Of a stretch of 64,000 nt of DNA, positions 33,436-41,633 are shown piece by piece. The stretch is from the NCBI RefSeq assembly GCF_900101345.1, contig NZ_FMUX01000009.1, positions 124,001 to 188,000 on the forward strand, written 5' to 3'. The stretch comes from Desulfoluna spongiiphila. Lineage in GTDB: Bacteria; Desulfobacterota; Desulfobacteria; Desulfobacterales; Desulfolunaceae. Every line of letters starts with the position of its first letter. Position 1 is the stretch's first letter. A program made the position numbers and the translations under genes. The notes beneath the pieces were generated by a model that did no database searches, had not been told where the DNA came from, and was given only the letters and a program-made list of their open reading frames with translations.

Positions 33436-33732
33436 ATGGACTCAGTCACCTGTATCTGCGGGCGCGACATAACGCCCCAATTAAACATCGGCGACACACC
33501 CGTGGATGGCGTGCGGGTGATTGAAAAGGCGGTTTGCCTGCCAACCGAGCCCAACAGGCACATTGCCAACGTCACCTGCCGCTGCGGCATGGTCCACGAA
33601 ATCAGAGGATTCGCATCTCTCATCATTACAGCTGACCGCATCGTGGATCAACGACGACCACCCACCACCAAACCCAAAGGAGGTGATCTCAATCATGATC
33701 TTTCATCCCATTACGAGCCCTACGCACCCTGA
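33436..33732 (+). CDS. Zinc-binding phage protein, unknown
   Basis: 98 residues from ATG 33436, three bases after the previous stop. CICGRDITPQLNIGDTPVDG and VTCRCGMVHEIRGFASL: two CxC(G) knuckles that could hold one zinc. The role is unknown. In operon with the adjacent small genes. Confidence 0.5.
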   Translation: MDSVTCICGRDITPQLNIGDTPVDGVRVIEKAVCLPTEPNRHIANVTCRCGMVHEIRGFASLIITADRIVDQRRPPTTKPKGGDLNHDLSSHYEPYAP

Positions 33733-33829
33733 CATCAGGGCCCCCACTGCGTAACCCACATGGATGGTCCCGGCGGGTCGGGTGTCAGGTCCCGGCCCGC
33801 CACACACTAATCGTCAGAGATCAAAGCAC

Positions 33830-34192
33830 ATGACAAAAAGAAAAATTGAAAGGATCGATACACCAATAAACCTCGCGGCAGTCCGGGAGTTTGCACCCGA
33901 AGCGACCACCGCACGCGATGGCATCCGTAAACTGGCCCTTGAAGGCCGCGCAGCCTACACCATCACGCGGCTCATCAACGTCTACGGCGGCGTCATCAGC
34001 GATGATCAAGTCAAAGAGTACCTCACGAGCATCGGCATCAACGTCACCAAGGCACTTGTGCGTGACTATGACAAGCTGTGTACAGGTTGCGGATATCGCG
34101 AAAAGGACGGCCACTTCCTCTGCAGAGTCTGCAGCAGAAAGAATTCCGATGCCCCCGGGCAGATGGTGAATTTAGGCAAGGGGCATGGCTGA
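33830..34192 (+). CDS. Phage protein with C-terminal zinc ribbon
   Basis: 120 residues from ATG 33830. A helical N-terminus with a helix-turn-helix-like stretch (ATTARDGIRKLALEGRAAYTITRLINVYGG) is followed by a CTGCGYREKDGHFLCRVCSRK zinc ribbon. The combination suggests a small DNA-binding regulator such as a late or delayed-early activator (inference). Confidence 0.5.
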   Translation: MTKRKIERIDTPINLAAVREFAPEATTARDGIRKLALEGRAAYTITRLINVYGGVISDDQVKEYLTSIGINVTKALVRDYDKLCTGCGYREKDGHFLCRVCSRKNSDAPGQMVNLGKGHG

Positions 34193-34439
34193 GAGACCCA
34201 ACCGCATCGAACAGGCCCACCTCGCTGAGGCAGAACGCTGGAATTGCACGGCCGAGACCGGCCGACGCCCACAGACACACTGTCAGTACTGTTCGATATG
34301 GGGAGGAGATTGGCCGGTGTGCACGGGGTGCCCGTTCGGCCCGGGATGTAAAACCTTTTATCGGTGGTGCAAGGCAGGGCCTGCAGAAAGGCGGGTAATT
34401 GCCGTGGAAATGACACAGAAAGCATGTGAGGCAAGATGA
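34185..34439 (+). CDS. Cysteine-rich small phage protein
   Basis: 84 residues; overlaps its neighbours by eight and four bases. Nine cysteines, with CQYCSIWGGDWPVCTGCPFGP, indicate two metal sites or disulfides. No family recognised. Confidence 0.5.
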   Translation: MAERPNRIEQAHLAEAERWNCTAETGRRPQTHCQYCSIWGGDWPVCTGCPFGPGCKTFYRWCKAGPAERRVIAVEMTQKACEAR

Positions 34440-35035
34440 ACCCCAAACTTCTCAACCCAATCACAATTTCAGAAGCGGTGAAGAACCGTGGAGACGTTAT
34501 TTTTGAGAACCCCGCCGGCTACGATCTCAACATCGTGGGTATCCGCTCAAACGACATGACGGCCAACACCTTCAATGATTTTCTCAGCATCTTCTACAAG
34601 CTCAGGGACCGATGGATTTTTTTCGCCTTCCCGGCCACCACCGACCCCGGACTGTTCTGGCGCAAAAACCCCATGAACGTGAGAGGCACAGCCATCATCG
34701 TGCCGGGCCAATACCGGAGCGCTTACAGTATTGGCACCCATCACGACTACCCTGCCCTCCAGCAAACCGGTGAGCTTACTGTCTGGAGGGATGCCGATAG
34801 AGACAGAGTCCTGGATACGGGCCCTGACGTTTACAAAGAAACCGGCCATTTCGGCTGCAACATCCACCGAGCCAGTTTTCACCTCCTCAGCAGCCGTGTG
34901 GACAAGTGGAGCGCCGGGTGCCAGGTAATCCAAGACCCCACACACTTCATGTTTTTTATGAAGCTCTGCGAGATGGCCGCAGCCTCTTTCGGCAACTCGT
35001 TCACCTACACCCTACTCCTTGAGGATGAGATATGA
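34436..35035 (+). CDS. Predicted phage endolysin (peptidoglycan hydrolase family)
   Basis: 199 residues. The segments FFAFPATTDPGLFWRKNPMNV, GTAIIVPGQYRSAYSIGTHH, GHFGCNIHRASFHL, SAGCQV and FTYTLLLED define a phage/prophage family commonly next to holins. The HR ... SAGCQ pair resembles L,D-transpeptidase-like or related cell-wall active sites, with Cys and His as candidate catalytic residues. The adjacent holin supports a lysis role; the exact bond cut is unknown. Confidence 0.65.
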   Translation: MNPKLLNPITISEAVKNRGDVIFENPAGYDLNIVGIRSNDMTANTFNDFLSIFYKLRDRWIFFAFPATTDPGLFWRKNPMNVRGTAIIVPGQYRSAYSIGTHHDYPALQQTGELTVWRDADRDRVLDTGPDVYKETGHFGCNIHRASFHLLSSRVDKWSAGCQVIQDPTHFMFFMKLCEMAAASFGNSFTYTLLLEDEI

Positions 35036-35589
35036 ACCTCAAATCCATCATTACCAAAGTCGGATCCAGTCTTGTCCGTGAAGTGGTCCCCGGTGGCGGC
35101 CTGTTCCTCGATGCCGTCAACGCCTTCCTGCCCGACGACAAACAACTCGGCAAAAATGCCACGGGCAACGACATCCAAACCGCCGTCGGCGCCCTGCCCC
35201 CTGAACAACGCGCCCAGCTCCTCAGCCGTGAGTATGACGTGGAGATTGCCGAGATCGAGACACATGGACGCACCCAGGAGGCCATGGCAAAAGCGGACAT
35301 CGCCCGGGCCTCCACCCGGCCCCAGGTCGCCATCATGATGGCAAAGGTCGTGGCCTTTGCCATTATCACCATGGTTTCCATCTGGGCCGTGGCCGTCCTC
35401 CGCAACAACACCGAAACCCTTATGGTTCTTGCCAATTCAAGCGCACTGGTCCTCACAATCCTCGGAACCCCCACCCTGCTCCTGCGCTCCTATTTCGGTA
35501 TGCGGACCAAGGAAAAAACCGCCGGCCAGGAAGCCGGCCCTGCTCGCAACCCTCTGGTGGAGATGATCGGGGCATGGCGGGCAAAATGA
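35032..35589 (+). CDS. Holin (3-TM type)
   Basis: 185 residues. An amphipathic N-terminus is followed by VAIMMAKVVAFAIITMVSIWAVAVL (~115-140) and SSALVLTILGTPTLLLRSYFGM (~155-175), matching the 'holin of 3TMs' family (PF11351). The four-base overlap with the endolysin gene indicates a lysis cassette. Its location in the rightward operon next to zinc-finger genes differs from lambda. Confidence 0.7.
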   Translation: MNLKSIITKVGSSLVREVVPGGGLFLDAVNAFLPDDKQLGKNATGNDIQTAVGALPPEQRAQLLSREYDVEIAEIETHGRTQEAMAKADIARASTRPQVAIMMAKVVAFAIITMVSIWAVAVLRNNTETLMVLANSSALVLTILGTPTLLLRSYFGMRTKEKTAGQEAGPARNPLVEMIGAWRAK

Positions 35590-35696
35590 ACACACTCAAA
35601 ATCGTAACCGCCGCTCTCACCATTACGGCCTTCACCATAGGCGATGGAATTCTAACGGCCCTGGTGATCCTGGCGGCTATATCAAAATGGGGGTGA
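35586..35696 (+). CDS. Small membrane protein of lysis cassette
   Basis: 36 residues (MNTLKIVTAALTITAFTIGD ...) with one membrane helix. ATG overlaps the holin stop (AAATGA). It may be an antiholin or a second holin. Size and overlap are the only evidence. Confidence 0.45.
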   Translation: MNTLKIVTAALTITAFTIGDGILTALVILAAISKWG

Positions 35697-35699
35697 CCC

Positions 35700-35801
35700 A
35701 TGGAACAGCACAAAATGGATATAGAGGTTATCGGCTGGCTGGCGTGCTTTGTTATCGGGATCATCATTTTTATCATAAGTAACGGAGCACCAATCCAATG
35801 A
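35700..35801 (+). CDS. Small single-helix membrane protein
   Basis: 33 residues: MEQHKMDIEVIGWLACFVIG and IIIFIISNGAPIQ. One membrane helix. It starts four bases after the previous stop and its TGA overlaps the MazG-like ATG at 35798, so it is probably translated as part of the operon. Confidence 0.45.
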   Translation: MEQHKMDIEVIGWLACFVIGIIIFIISNGAPIQ

Positions 35802-36298
35802 AATTTATAGATTATCAATCGGCTGCAGCCGCCACATGCCTGCCCCTGTGTTTTTCAGGCGCCTACCTCCGCCCCGGCCTTCTTAATGAGGCTGGTGAGA
35901 TCTGCGGTCAATTCAAACGCCTCGTAAGGGGTGACATCCAATTCGACACCGCCAAGCACCTGGCCGCCAAGGAGATCGGAGACGTGTTGTGGTATGTCGC
36001 CATGTGGGGCGCTTTTAAAGGCATCGACACAGAGGACATCTCATTGCGGGCCGAGCTGTACCACCCGCGTATCGATTCGGTTTCTGAACTGGAAGAGCTC
36101 GCCGCCGACATTGTGGCCGATGTCTGTATTTTTCGTATGGCACCCACCCACTCGCAGCTCACCGGCCTTCTTCTGAAACTCGAAAAACTGGCCAATGCCA
36201 TCGGCTTTTCGTTGCACGAGGTTGCCGTGCTCAATCAGAAAAAGCTGAAAGACCGCAAACACAGGAATGTCATCCAGGGGATGGGTGATGTCCGGTAA
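35798..36298 (+). CDS. MazG-like nucleotide pyrophosphohydrolase
   Basis: 166 residues. LLNEAGEICGQFKR and KEIGDVLWYVAMWGAF supply the ExxE and ExxD metal-binding pairs of the all-alpha NTP-PPase (MazG) fold. Phage members may lower (p)ppGpp or remove non-canonical dNTPs. The second half (~85-166) is an additional helical domain. Confidence 0.75.
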   Translation: MKFIDYQSAAAATCLPLCFSGAYLRPGLLNEAGEICGQFKRLVRGDIQFDTAKHLAAKEIGDVLWYVAMWGAFKGIDTEDISLRAELYHPRIDSVSELEELAADIVADVCIFRMAPTHSQLTGLLLKLEKLANAIGFSLHEVAVLNQKKLKDRKHRNVIQGMGDVR

Positions 36299-36953
36299 GG
36301 GAAAAGCGCCCCGGAAACCATGGCCGCCTGTCGGCAAGCTCCGCACCTTCACCCTGGAACAGGGCGAATTCATCCGTACGCATTGCTCCGACTATACAAA
36401 CGCTGAGCTTGCCGATCTTGTAAACGAAAACTTCGGCACGTCTTTCACGCCGACACAGGTCTCATCCTTCATAAGCAACCGCGGGTTTCATACAGGGCGG
36501 GACACGACATTCAAGAAGGGGCAGCGGCCATGGAACGACGGGACCAAAGGTCAAGGCGTTTCTCGTCCGAACTCAGGCTCATTCAAGGCGGGCATCATTC
36601 CAAAGAGCAGGCGCCCCATCGGCTCAGAACGGATCGATTCAAAGGACGGCTATACCATTGTCAAAACGGCAGAGATCAACCCCAAAACCGGCATGCCATG
36701 GTGGAGACCAAAGCACGTTCTTCTCTGGGAACATCACCACGGCCCCGTACCACCCGGTCACAACGTGCAATTCATCGACGGCGACCGTTCAAACATCGTC
36801 ATCGAAAACCTTGAGTTGATCAATAAGGCGGTCAACGCCATTCGCAACAAGATGGGATTTTCCCGGGTTGAGTCGGAACTCAAGCCCCTGGTGACGACCA
36901 CAGCCAAGCTGCTCCATGCCACTTATAAAAGAAAGAAGGAAAATGAAAAATAA
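36288..36953 (+). CDS. HNH homing-type endonuclease
   Basis: 221 residues from ATG 36288. N-terminal ~60 residues look like a DNA-binding helix-turn-helix (TNAELADLVNENFGTSFTPTQVSSFISNRG). The HNH core is WRPKHVLLWEHHHGPVPPGH, then VQFIDGDRSNIVIENLELI, with the conserved His, Asn and downstream Asn. This is the layout of free-standing phage HNH endonucleases. Confidence 0.8.
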   Translation: MSGKGKAPRKPWPPVGKLRTFTLEQGEFIRTHCSDYTNAELADLVNENFGTSFTPTQVSSFISNRGFHTGRDTTFKKGQRPWNDGTKGQGVSRPNSGSFKAGIIPKSRRPIGSERIDSKDGYTIVKTAEINPKTGMPWWRPKHVLLWEHHHGPVPPGHNVQFIDGDRSNIVIENLELINKAVNAIRNKMGFSRVESELKPLVTTTAKLLHATYKRKKENEK

Positions 36954-37188
36954 ACTCACAGATTTGAACGACCACCTGTTTAGACAGCTTGATCGGCTGA
37001 GTGACAACGGACTCAAAGGCAAGGACCTGGACAGGGAGATTGTCCGGTCCAATGCCGTCTCGACACTCGCCAAGGAGATCATTGCAAACGGCGACCTGGT
37101 ACTCAAAGCCCATGTTGCCGTTGGGAGAAAACTGCTGCCGAGCACCAAGCTGCCAGCCATGATTGGAGATAGAAACGATGTGGAATGA
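36943..37188 (+). CDS. Small helical phage protein, unknown
   Basis: 81 residues from ATG 36943 (MKNKLTDLNDHLFRQLDRLS ...). EIVRSNAVSTLAKEIIANGDLVLKA is a pattern common to short phage proteins near HNH genes. It overlaps the HNH gene by 11 bases. Confidence 0.55.
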   Translation: MKNKLTDLNDHLFRQLDRLSDNGLKGKDLDREIVRSNAVSTLAKEIIANGDLVLKAHVAVGRKLLPSTKLPAMIGDRNDVE

Positions 37189-37255
37189 AGAACCCAAGCC
37201 CGAAGAGGACGAGGAGACGGACCCCTGGGAAGAGTGGAGCGAGCTGTATTTTTAG
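37178..37255 (+). CDS. Very short acidic peptide, uncertain
   Basis: 25 residues, MWNEEPKPEEDEETDPWEEW and a short tail. Overlaps the previous stop; GGAG lies eight bases before the ATG. Eleven of 25 residues are Glu or Asp. Could be a DNA-mimic-like or merely fortuitous frame. Confidence 0.3.
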   Translation: MWNEEPKPEEDEETDPWEEWSELYF

Positions 37256-37265
37256 GAGGGTGACG

Positions 37266-37514
37266 ATGACAAGCCGACCGGCGCACCAAGCCCTCTCGCG
37301 CAACATGCGAATCAAGATCACCCGTGCACTCCTCTGAGGCTATTCGACCAGCGCCGCCGGGAAGCGGTACGGGATATCTAAAAGCGGTGCATGGTGGGTG
37401 TTCCTGAAAACCGTCAATGGTCTGTTTCTGGACCATGAGCGGGAGGGGCTTTCCACCATGGATGATTACCGCAAAAAGTGGAAGGCCGTTGGCGGGCACT
37501 GCCTCAATCTCTGA
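37266..37514 (+). pseudogene. Small phage gene with in-frame TGA
   Basis: ATG 37266 follows AGGAGGG. The frame encodes MTSRPAHQALSRNMRIKITR-ALL, meets TGA at 37335-37337, and continues in the same frame for 58 codons (GYSTSAAGKRYGISKSGAWW ... KAVGGHCLNL) to a TGA at 37512. The second part resembles small phage proteins with a W-W-V-F core. The simplest reading is a CGA to TGA nonsense change; selenocysteine is conceivable in this genome but there is no convincing hairpin. Confidence 0.5.
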
Positions 37515-37592
37515 ACGATCGTCTAGCGGAAAACGCTCAAGCGCCCCATTAATAAAGGATGCAGCGTATCATTTTTTATAAGGAACGAATCG

Positions 37593-37841
37593 ATGCCTGA
37601 TTTTAAGAACAAATTGATCGAAGTGTGCACCGAATGTGGCCGGGCTTGCTGCTGGCAAGGTCAGTTCATGTGCTCAGAAAGTCTCGGTGCTGACACCGAA
37701 CTAAAAACTGTAGCTGAACTCCAGGCCAAAGATTACGGCGAAAGCGAAGACTATTGGAGTGATGAACGCCTCTCCCTCTTGTTTGGGGATCCGGCACCGC
37801 ATGGATACCGGGAAGACGCAAGGCTGGAGAAAAACCAATGA
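37593..37841 (+). CDS. Zinc-binding small phage protein
   Basis: 82 residues. CTECGRACCWQGQFMC is a compact four-cysteine site, the rest is acidic. Start ATG 37593 after AAGGAACGAATCG. Stop overlaps the ASCH gene by four bases. Confidence 0.55.
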   Translation: MPDFKNKLIEVCTECGRACCWQGQFMCSESLGADTELKTVAELQAKDYGESEDYWSDERLSLLFGDPAPHGYREDARLEKNQ

Positions 37842-38464
37842 AAGAACGACCTATCCTCTTCGGCCCTGCCATGGTCAGAGCCATCCTTAATGGACGAAAG
37901 ACGCAGACACGCAGAATCGTCAAGCCGCCCTTTGAGCTCCATGCCAACGGGTACCTGACGCGCCCCGGAAAAACTGAACGCCTGCAGCCCTACCCTTGCC
38001 CGTATGGACAGGTGGGTGAACGATTATGGATCCGGGAGCGATTCCGGCTTTGGGAGCCTGATAACTGTATATGCGCAGGCCCCTTCTGTGGTTGCCCTTC
38101 GCCTGGCACGCCAATCTATTTCGCTGACACGGGCGACGACGAGGGGGCGTTCCAGTGGAAGCCATCAATTCATATGAACAAAGAGTTCTCTCGGCTCACT
38201 CTGGAACTGACAGGGATACGGATACAATACCTTCAGGATATTTCCACAAAAGACGCCATCTCTGAAGGGTTGGAGCCCACCCTTGTCGGTGTCTATGACA
38301 ACCGCTGGAAAAATGGTGGGTACGGCCCACGCCAAATCTACGCAGACCCCAGGTGGGCTTTCAAGTGGCTTTGGAATGGTATCAACCAGAAACGCGGCTA
38401 CGAATGGGAAAGCAACCCCTTGGTTTGGGTTGTGGATTTCAAGGTAATGGAGATGGAGGGGTGA
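37838..38464 (+). CDS. ASCH-like phage protein
   Basis: 208 residues. KERPILFGPAMVRAILNGRKTQTRRIVKP, YGQVGERLWIRERFRLWE, LTGIRIQYLQDISTKDAISEG and the C-terminal NPLVWVVDFKVME define the widespread phage ASCH/PUA-like family, thought to bind RNA or modified nucleotides. Full length. Confidence 0.8.
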   Translation: MKERPILFGPAMVRAILNGRKTQTRRIVKPPFELHANGYLTRPGKTERLQPYPCPYGQVGERLWIRERFRLWEPDNCICAGPFCGCPSPGTPIYFADTGDDEGAFQWKPSIHMNKEFSRLTLELTGIRIQYLQDISTKDAISEGLEPTLVGVYDNRWKNGGYGPRQIYADPRWAFKWLWNGINQKRGYEWESNPLVWVVDFKVMEMEG

Positions 38465-38520
38465 GGAGAAGAAAGCGAGATGTACGATGGACGAACGCCC
38501 GTACCTATTGGCGAAGCACG

Positions 38521-38640
38521 ATGTCGGTCGAAGTGTGCAATTTTTCGATGGTAGAGTGGTTCTACAAAGCTGAAAAACAATACCCCCACTTCAAGCGTTG
38601 GCCCTGGGACATGATCGCCGAATATTTCACCCACGAATAA
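38521..38640 (+). CDS. Short phage peptide, uncertain
   Basis: 39 residues, MSVEVCNFSMVEWFYKAEKQ and then YPHFKRWPWDMIAEYFTHE. The end looks like a real short protein, but the ribosome site is weak and another short frame (38487-38573) overlaps it. Low confidence. Confidence 0.35.
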   Translation: MSVEVCNFSMVEWFYKAEKQYPHFKRWPWDMIAEYFTHE

Positions 38641-38736
38641 GGGCGATGCCTCCCATACAACATATGCTCGGTCGATTGGGCGGTTTGTGTTGAGATGAGG
38701 CCGTTTTCTCAGAGTGACCTTATAAGGACGAATAAG

Positions 38737-39555
38737 ATGGAATTAGTCACGCTCAATAACGATAAGCCGGTAACAACATCTTTAAAAATTGCAGAGAAAT
38801 TTGGAAAGAGGCACGACAACGTCACTCGCGCAATTGAGACTTTGCTTGCCAGCAAATCGGTCCAAGAGAAAACAAAATCAGGGCTCCTCAAAATTGAGGG
38901 CGTTGAAATCATAAAGAAAAACGCTATTGGCGGCGAGGTAAAACGCTTATTCTACCACCTTGACCGCGAGGCTTTCACCCTCCTGGCCATGGGCTTTACG
39001 GGAGAGAAGGCTCTCAACTTTAAACTCGACTACATGGCCGCCTTTAACGCCATGGAGGAGCGGGTGAAAAGCCTTACACCCGCACTCCCGGACTTCTCCA
39101 ACCCTGTAGATGCTGCCCGTGCTTGGGCCGATGCCAAAGAGGCTGAGCAAAAAGCCATCACCCACGCCGAAAAACTCGAAAATGAGAACCGGAAGGCTCG
39201 TCCCAAAGTGATCTATTACGACTGGGTGGCCAACGCCCCCGACACCATGAGCATGAACCAAGCCGCGAAGTTGATGAACATTAAGGATGTCGGCAGGGTT
39301 AACCTCTATAAAAAACTCAGGGAGTGGGGAATCATCATGCCGGGTGGAACCGAGCCCTACCAGAGATACATCAACCAGGGCTGGTTCAAAATGGAAGATG
39401 TGACGAAGGAGACCAGCAGGGGGATCCGGCTATTCCCCACCACGAGGGTTACCAGAAAAGGGCTTCAGAAGATTTACGGGATGTTTCTGGAGGAGGGTCA
39501 GCTTGACTTGGTAATTGTGTCGGGGAAGCCAATTTCATTGGGCCATAAATTTTAA
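38737..39555 (+). CDS. Rha/KilAC phage regulatory protein
   Basis: 272 residues from ATG 38737 (AAGGA upstream). The N-terminal Rha domain: SLKIAEKFGKRHDNVTRAIETL ... FYHLDREAFTLLAMGFTGEKAL-FKLDY. The C-terminal KilAC/ANT domain (~165-270): DTMSMNQAAKLMNIKDVGRVNLYKKLREWGI ... RVTRKGLQKIYGMFL. Proteins of this pair act as antirepressors or growth inhibitors in lambdoid phages. Confidence 0.88.
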   Translation: MELVTLNNDKPVTTSLKIAEKFGKRHDNVTRAIETLLASKSVQEKTKSGLLKIEGVEIIKKNAIGGEVKRLFYHLDREAFTLLAMGFTGEKALNFKLDYMAAFNAMEERVKSLTPALPDFSNPVDAARAWADAKEAEQKAITHAEKLENENRKARPKVIYYDWVANAPDTMSMNQAAKLMNIKDVGRVNLYKKLREWGIIMPGGTEPYQRYINQGWFKMEDVTKETSRGIRLFPTTRVTRKGLQKIYGMFLEEGQLDLVIVSGKPISLGHKF

Positions 39556-39580
39556 TCATAGCATACCACCCTTTTTACGA

Positions 39581-39946
39581 TTAATTTTTATTTCTATATT
39601 TAACAATACCCTCAAATTCATCAACAGTAATGATTTTGACGTTTCTCTCTTTGGCCTTTTGAAGCTTTACGGGTCCTGCATTGGGGCCCACACACAAATA
39701 CTTGAGATGTTTCGTTACAGATCGGACAGGGTTAAAACCAACAGAAACGGCCCGCTCTTCAAGGGCGTACTTTTCTTTAATTGAAAAGCCGGTAAAGCAG
39801 ATTTCTTTTAACCGTGATTTGGGCATATATGTATCGTTATTATAAAGCCAACCCCACCCTTTTCCGTCTGGTAAAGATTTCATCTCTTCCTCGGAAAATT
39901 GGGCACCTTTAACCTGCAATATTCTTTTGGCCAATTCGCTTGGCAT
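39581..39946 (-). CDS. BRCT-domain protein, leftward
   Basis: 121 residues from ATG 39946 with GGAGG four bases upstream, which excludes the longer frame. The C-terminal half (KEICFTGFSIKEKYALEERAVSVGFNPVRSVTKHLKYLCVGPNAGPVKLQKAKERNVKIITVDEF) is a BRCT domain like that of NAD-dependent ligase and RFC, binding DNA ends or phosphopeptides. It is convergent to the Rha gene and low in GC. Confidence 0.8.
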   Translation of the reverse strand: MPSELAKRILQVKGAQFSEEEMKSLPDGKGWGWLYNNDTYMPKSRLKEICFTGFSIKEKYALEERAVSVGFNPVRSVTKHLKYLCVGPNAGPVKLQKAKERNVKIITVDEFEGIVKYRNKN

Positions 39947-40267
39947 AGGTCCTCCGTGTGTATTTAAAGGGTTAACCACAAGCGGCAGTATGACCGGCTT
40001 TCTGATTTAATATTTTTAATTGGATAATCAATAGGATACCACAACAAAATGACAGGCGCGATAAAAAAAACCGTTGAAATATCAAGGGGCTGCTGGTATT
40101 CTAAAGATGCTGAAAACCTAAGTACGTCAAAGCGGACGTTAAGCGCTTTTTTTGTTGTCGCATCTAAAAACCCGATTTGCGTCAAGATGCCGGTATCCGT
40201 GAGGACCGGGAATAACCTATTTAGGTTTTCAGCACATCTTGGCGCATTTTTGTTTTTGGAGGACATC
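39947..40267. promoter_or_regulatory. Regulatory region with distant inverted repeat
   Basis: 320 bp without a gene between divergent BRCT and Bro genes. AAGATGCTGAAAACCTA (40104-40120) and TAGGTTTTCAGCACATCTT (40222-40240) are near-perfect inverted copies 100 bp apart, each close to a start region. They may be twin operators or the stem of an RNA. Confidence 0.4.
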
Positions 40268-41218
40268 ATGCACAAGAAACAAGATTCAAGCCTAACCCCC
40301 TCCCCACCTGTCTCTCAGTTTCAATTTGGCGTTCACGGTGTCAGGGTCGTGATCATCAACGGTGAACCCTGGTGGGTCGCAAAAGATGCTTGTGACGTGC
40401 TGGAAATTAAAAATGCACGAAGTTCCTTAGCTCTCCTCGACGATGACGAAAAAAATAGCGTCCATATTATGGACGGTACTCCGGGAAACCCCGAAAAAAC
40501 AGTCATCAACGAACCCGGCCTTTATACCCTCATCCTCAAATCCCGCAAGCCCGAAGCCAAAGCCTTTAAACGGTGGATCACCCACGAGGTCCTTCCCCAA
40601 ATCCGAAAAACCGGTCGCTACGCCGTAGCCGATAATTATCCGCCCATGAGCCTCGATCCCATGGCAGTGATTCGAGCGGCCGAGGAGGCGTGCGCAGAGA
40701 TCGGGCTGGGTCCGCGGGCAAGCCTGGTGGTCGCCCGAAAATTCGGGGTCAAAATTGGGACGCCGAAAAAACTGTTGCCCGTGATCCCTCCGTACACCCG
40801 CAAGGTGTATGAAATTACGGGCCCCGCCCCCCCCAGCCGTAAACAGCAGGGAGAAAAAATCGGTGCTTCAATCCGGGCCCGGCGGAAGCGTCTCAAAATG
40901 ACAGCTGTCGAGCTGGGCCGGCAGGCTTTCCCGGGGCGTACCCGTGATTCGTCTGCAGGCCTGATCTGCCGTATGGAAAAGGGGCAATCACTTTCCGAAA
41001 AAAAACTCGCCGCAATCAATGCCGTGCTGGGCGATGAGATGCCACCGGAGTTACGAACCCAGGAGCTGACCGTCGCCTCCTCTATCATTGACCGATTCCC
41101 TTTTATCCCCGACCTCTGCAAAATCGATCTGTACTGTGACAAACATGCGCGGAACGAAAGGGAGCGGTTAATGCCGGTTCGGAAGCTCGCAGTAGATGTA
41201 TTCGAGGCGTGGGTGTAG
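40268..41218 (+). CDS. Bro-N antirepressor with C-terminal XRE-like domain
   Basis: 316 residues from ATG 40268 with GGAGG upstream. Bro-N: VRVVIINGEPWWVAKDACDVLEI ... GLYTLILKSRKPEAKAFKRWITHEVLPQIRKTGRYA. Residues ~195-265 carry a helix-turn-helix segment (KIGASIRARRKRLKMTAVELGRQAF), an unusual addition. Such proteins bind repressors or DNA. Confidence 0.82.
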   Translation: MHKKQDSSLTPSPPVSQFQFGVHGVRVVIINGEPWWVAKDACDVLEIKNARSSLALLDDDEKNSVHIMDGTPGNPEKTVINEPGLYTLILKSRKPEAKAFKRWITHEVLPQIRKTGRYAVADNYPPMSLDPMAVIRAAEEACAEIGLGPRASLVVARKFGVKIGTPKKLLPVIPPYTRKVYEITGPAPPSRKQQGEKIGASIRARRKRLKMTAVELGRQAFPGRTRDSSAGLICRMEKGQSLSEKKLAAINAVLGDEMPPELRTQELTVASSIIDRFPFIPDLCKIDLYCDKHARNERERLMPVRKLAVDVFEAWV

Positions 41219-41251
41219 CAGCACAAAAAAAACAAAATCGTGAGGTGAACC

Positions 41252-41473
41252 ATGGATTCGACAAACGAAGAACCCCGAACCGTTTCACGTATGGTTTTTG
41301 AGAGGATGCACAGCGACCTGTCTTCCAGCCTTGCCTGTATCGACTACCTGGCTTCGCTGCTGAGCAGTGACAAGCCCCCTGAGGACGTCGATATCATCGT
41401 TTCGATCATGAAGGAGCTTATGATGTATGCCCAAGATCGAATGGATGTATACCGGACACATGCGATCCACTGA
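41252..41473 (+). CDS. Small phage protein near integrase
   Basis: 73 residues, MDSTNEEPRTVSRMVFERMH then SSSLACIDYLASLLSSD, helical. Its position just before the integrase is that of an excisionase or regulator, but it has no clear helix-turn-helix. Confidence 0.5.
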   Translation: MDSTNEEPRTVSRMVFERMHSDLSSSLACIDYLASLLSSDKPPEDVDIIVSIMKELMMYAQDRMDVYRTHAIH

Positions 41474-41600
41474 TTTCTTAAAGAAGTATCACCACGACCA
41501 AATGATTCATGCGCCCTGCCCCGTGATACGGGGCGGGGCTTGATTGAAAGAGGAAGTCCACAGATTGGCCTGCACACCCAGACATATGATATTATATTCA

Positions 41601-41620
41601 CGTAACCCATACCGGTTACG
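41601..41620. promoter_or_regulatory. Palindrome upstream of the integrase gene
   Basis: CGTAACCCATACCGGTTACG: CGTAACC and GGTTACG are perfect inverted 7-mers, lying just 14 bases before the integrase start and after the AT-rich ATGATATTATATTCA. Candidate operator controlling integrase. Confidence 0.55.
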
Positions 41621-41633
41621 GGGAGGTGAATAT

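Noticed and set aside
37335..37337. Selenocysteine codon as the main reading
   Set aside because: No clear hairpin directly after the TGA and no redox-type context. A nonsense mutation is simpler; kept only as a check.
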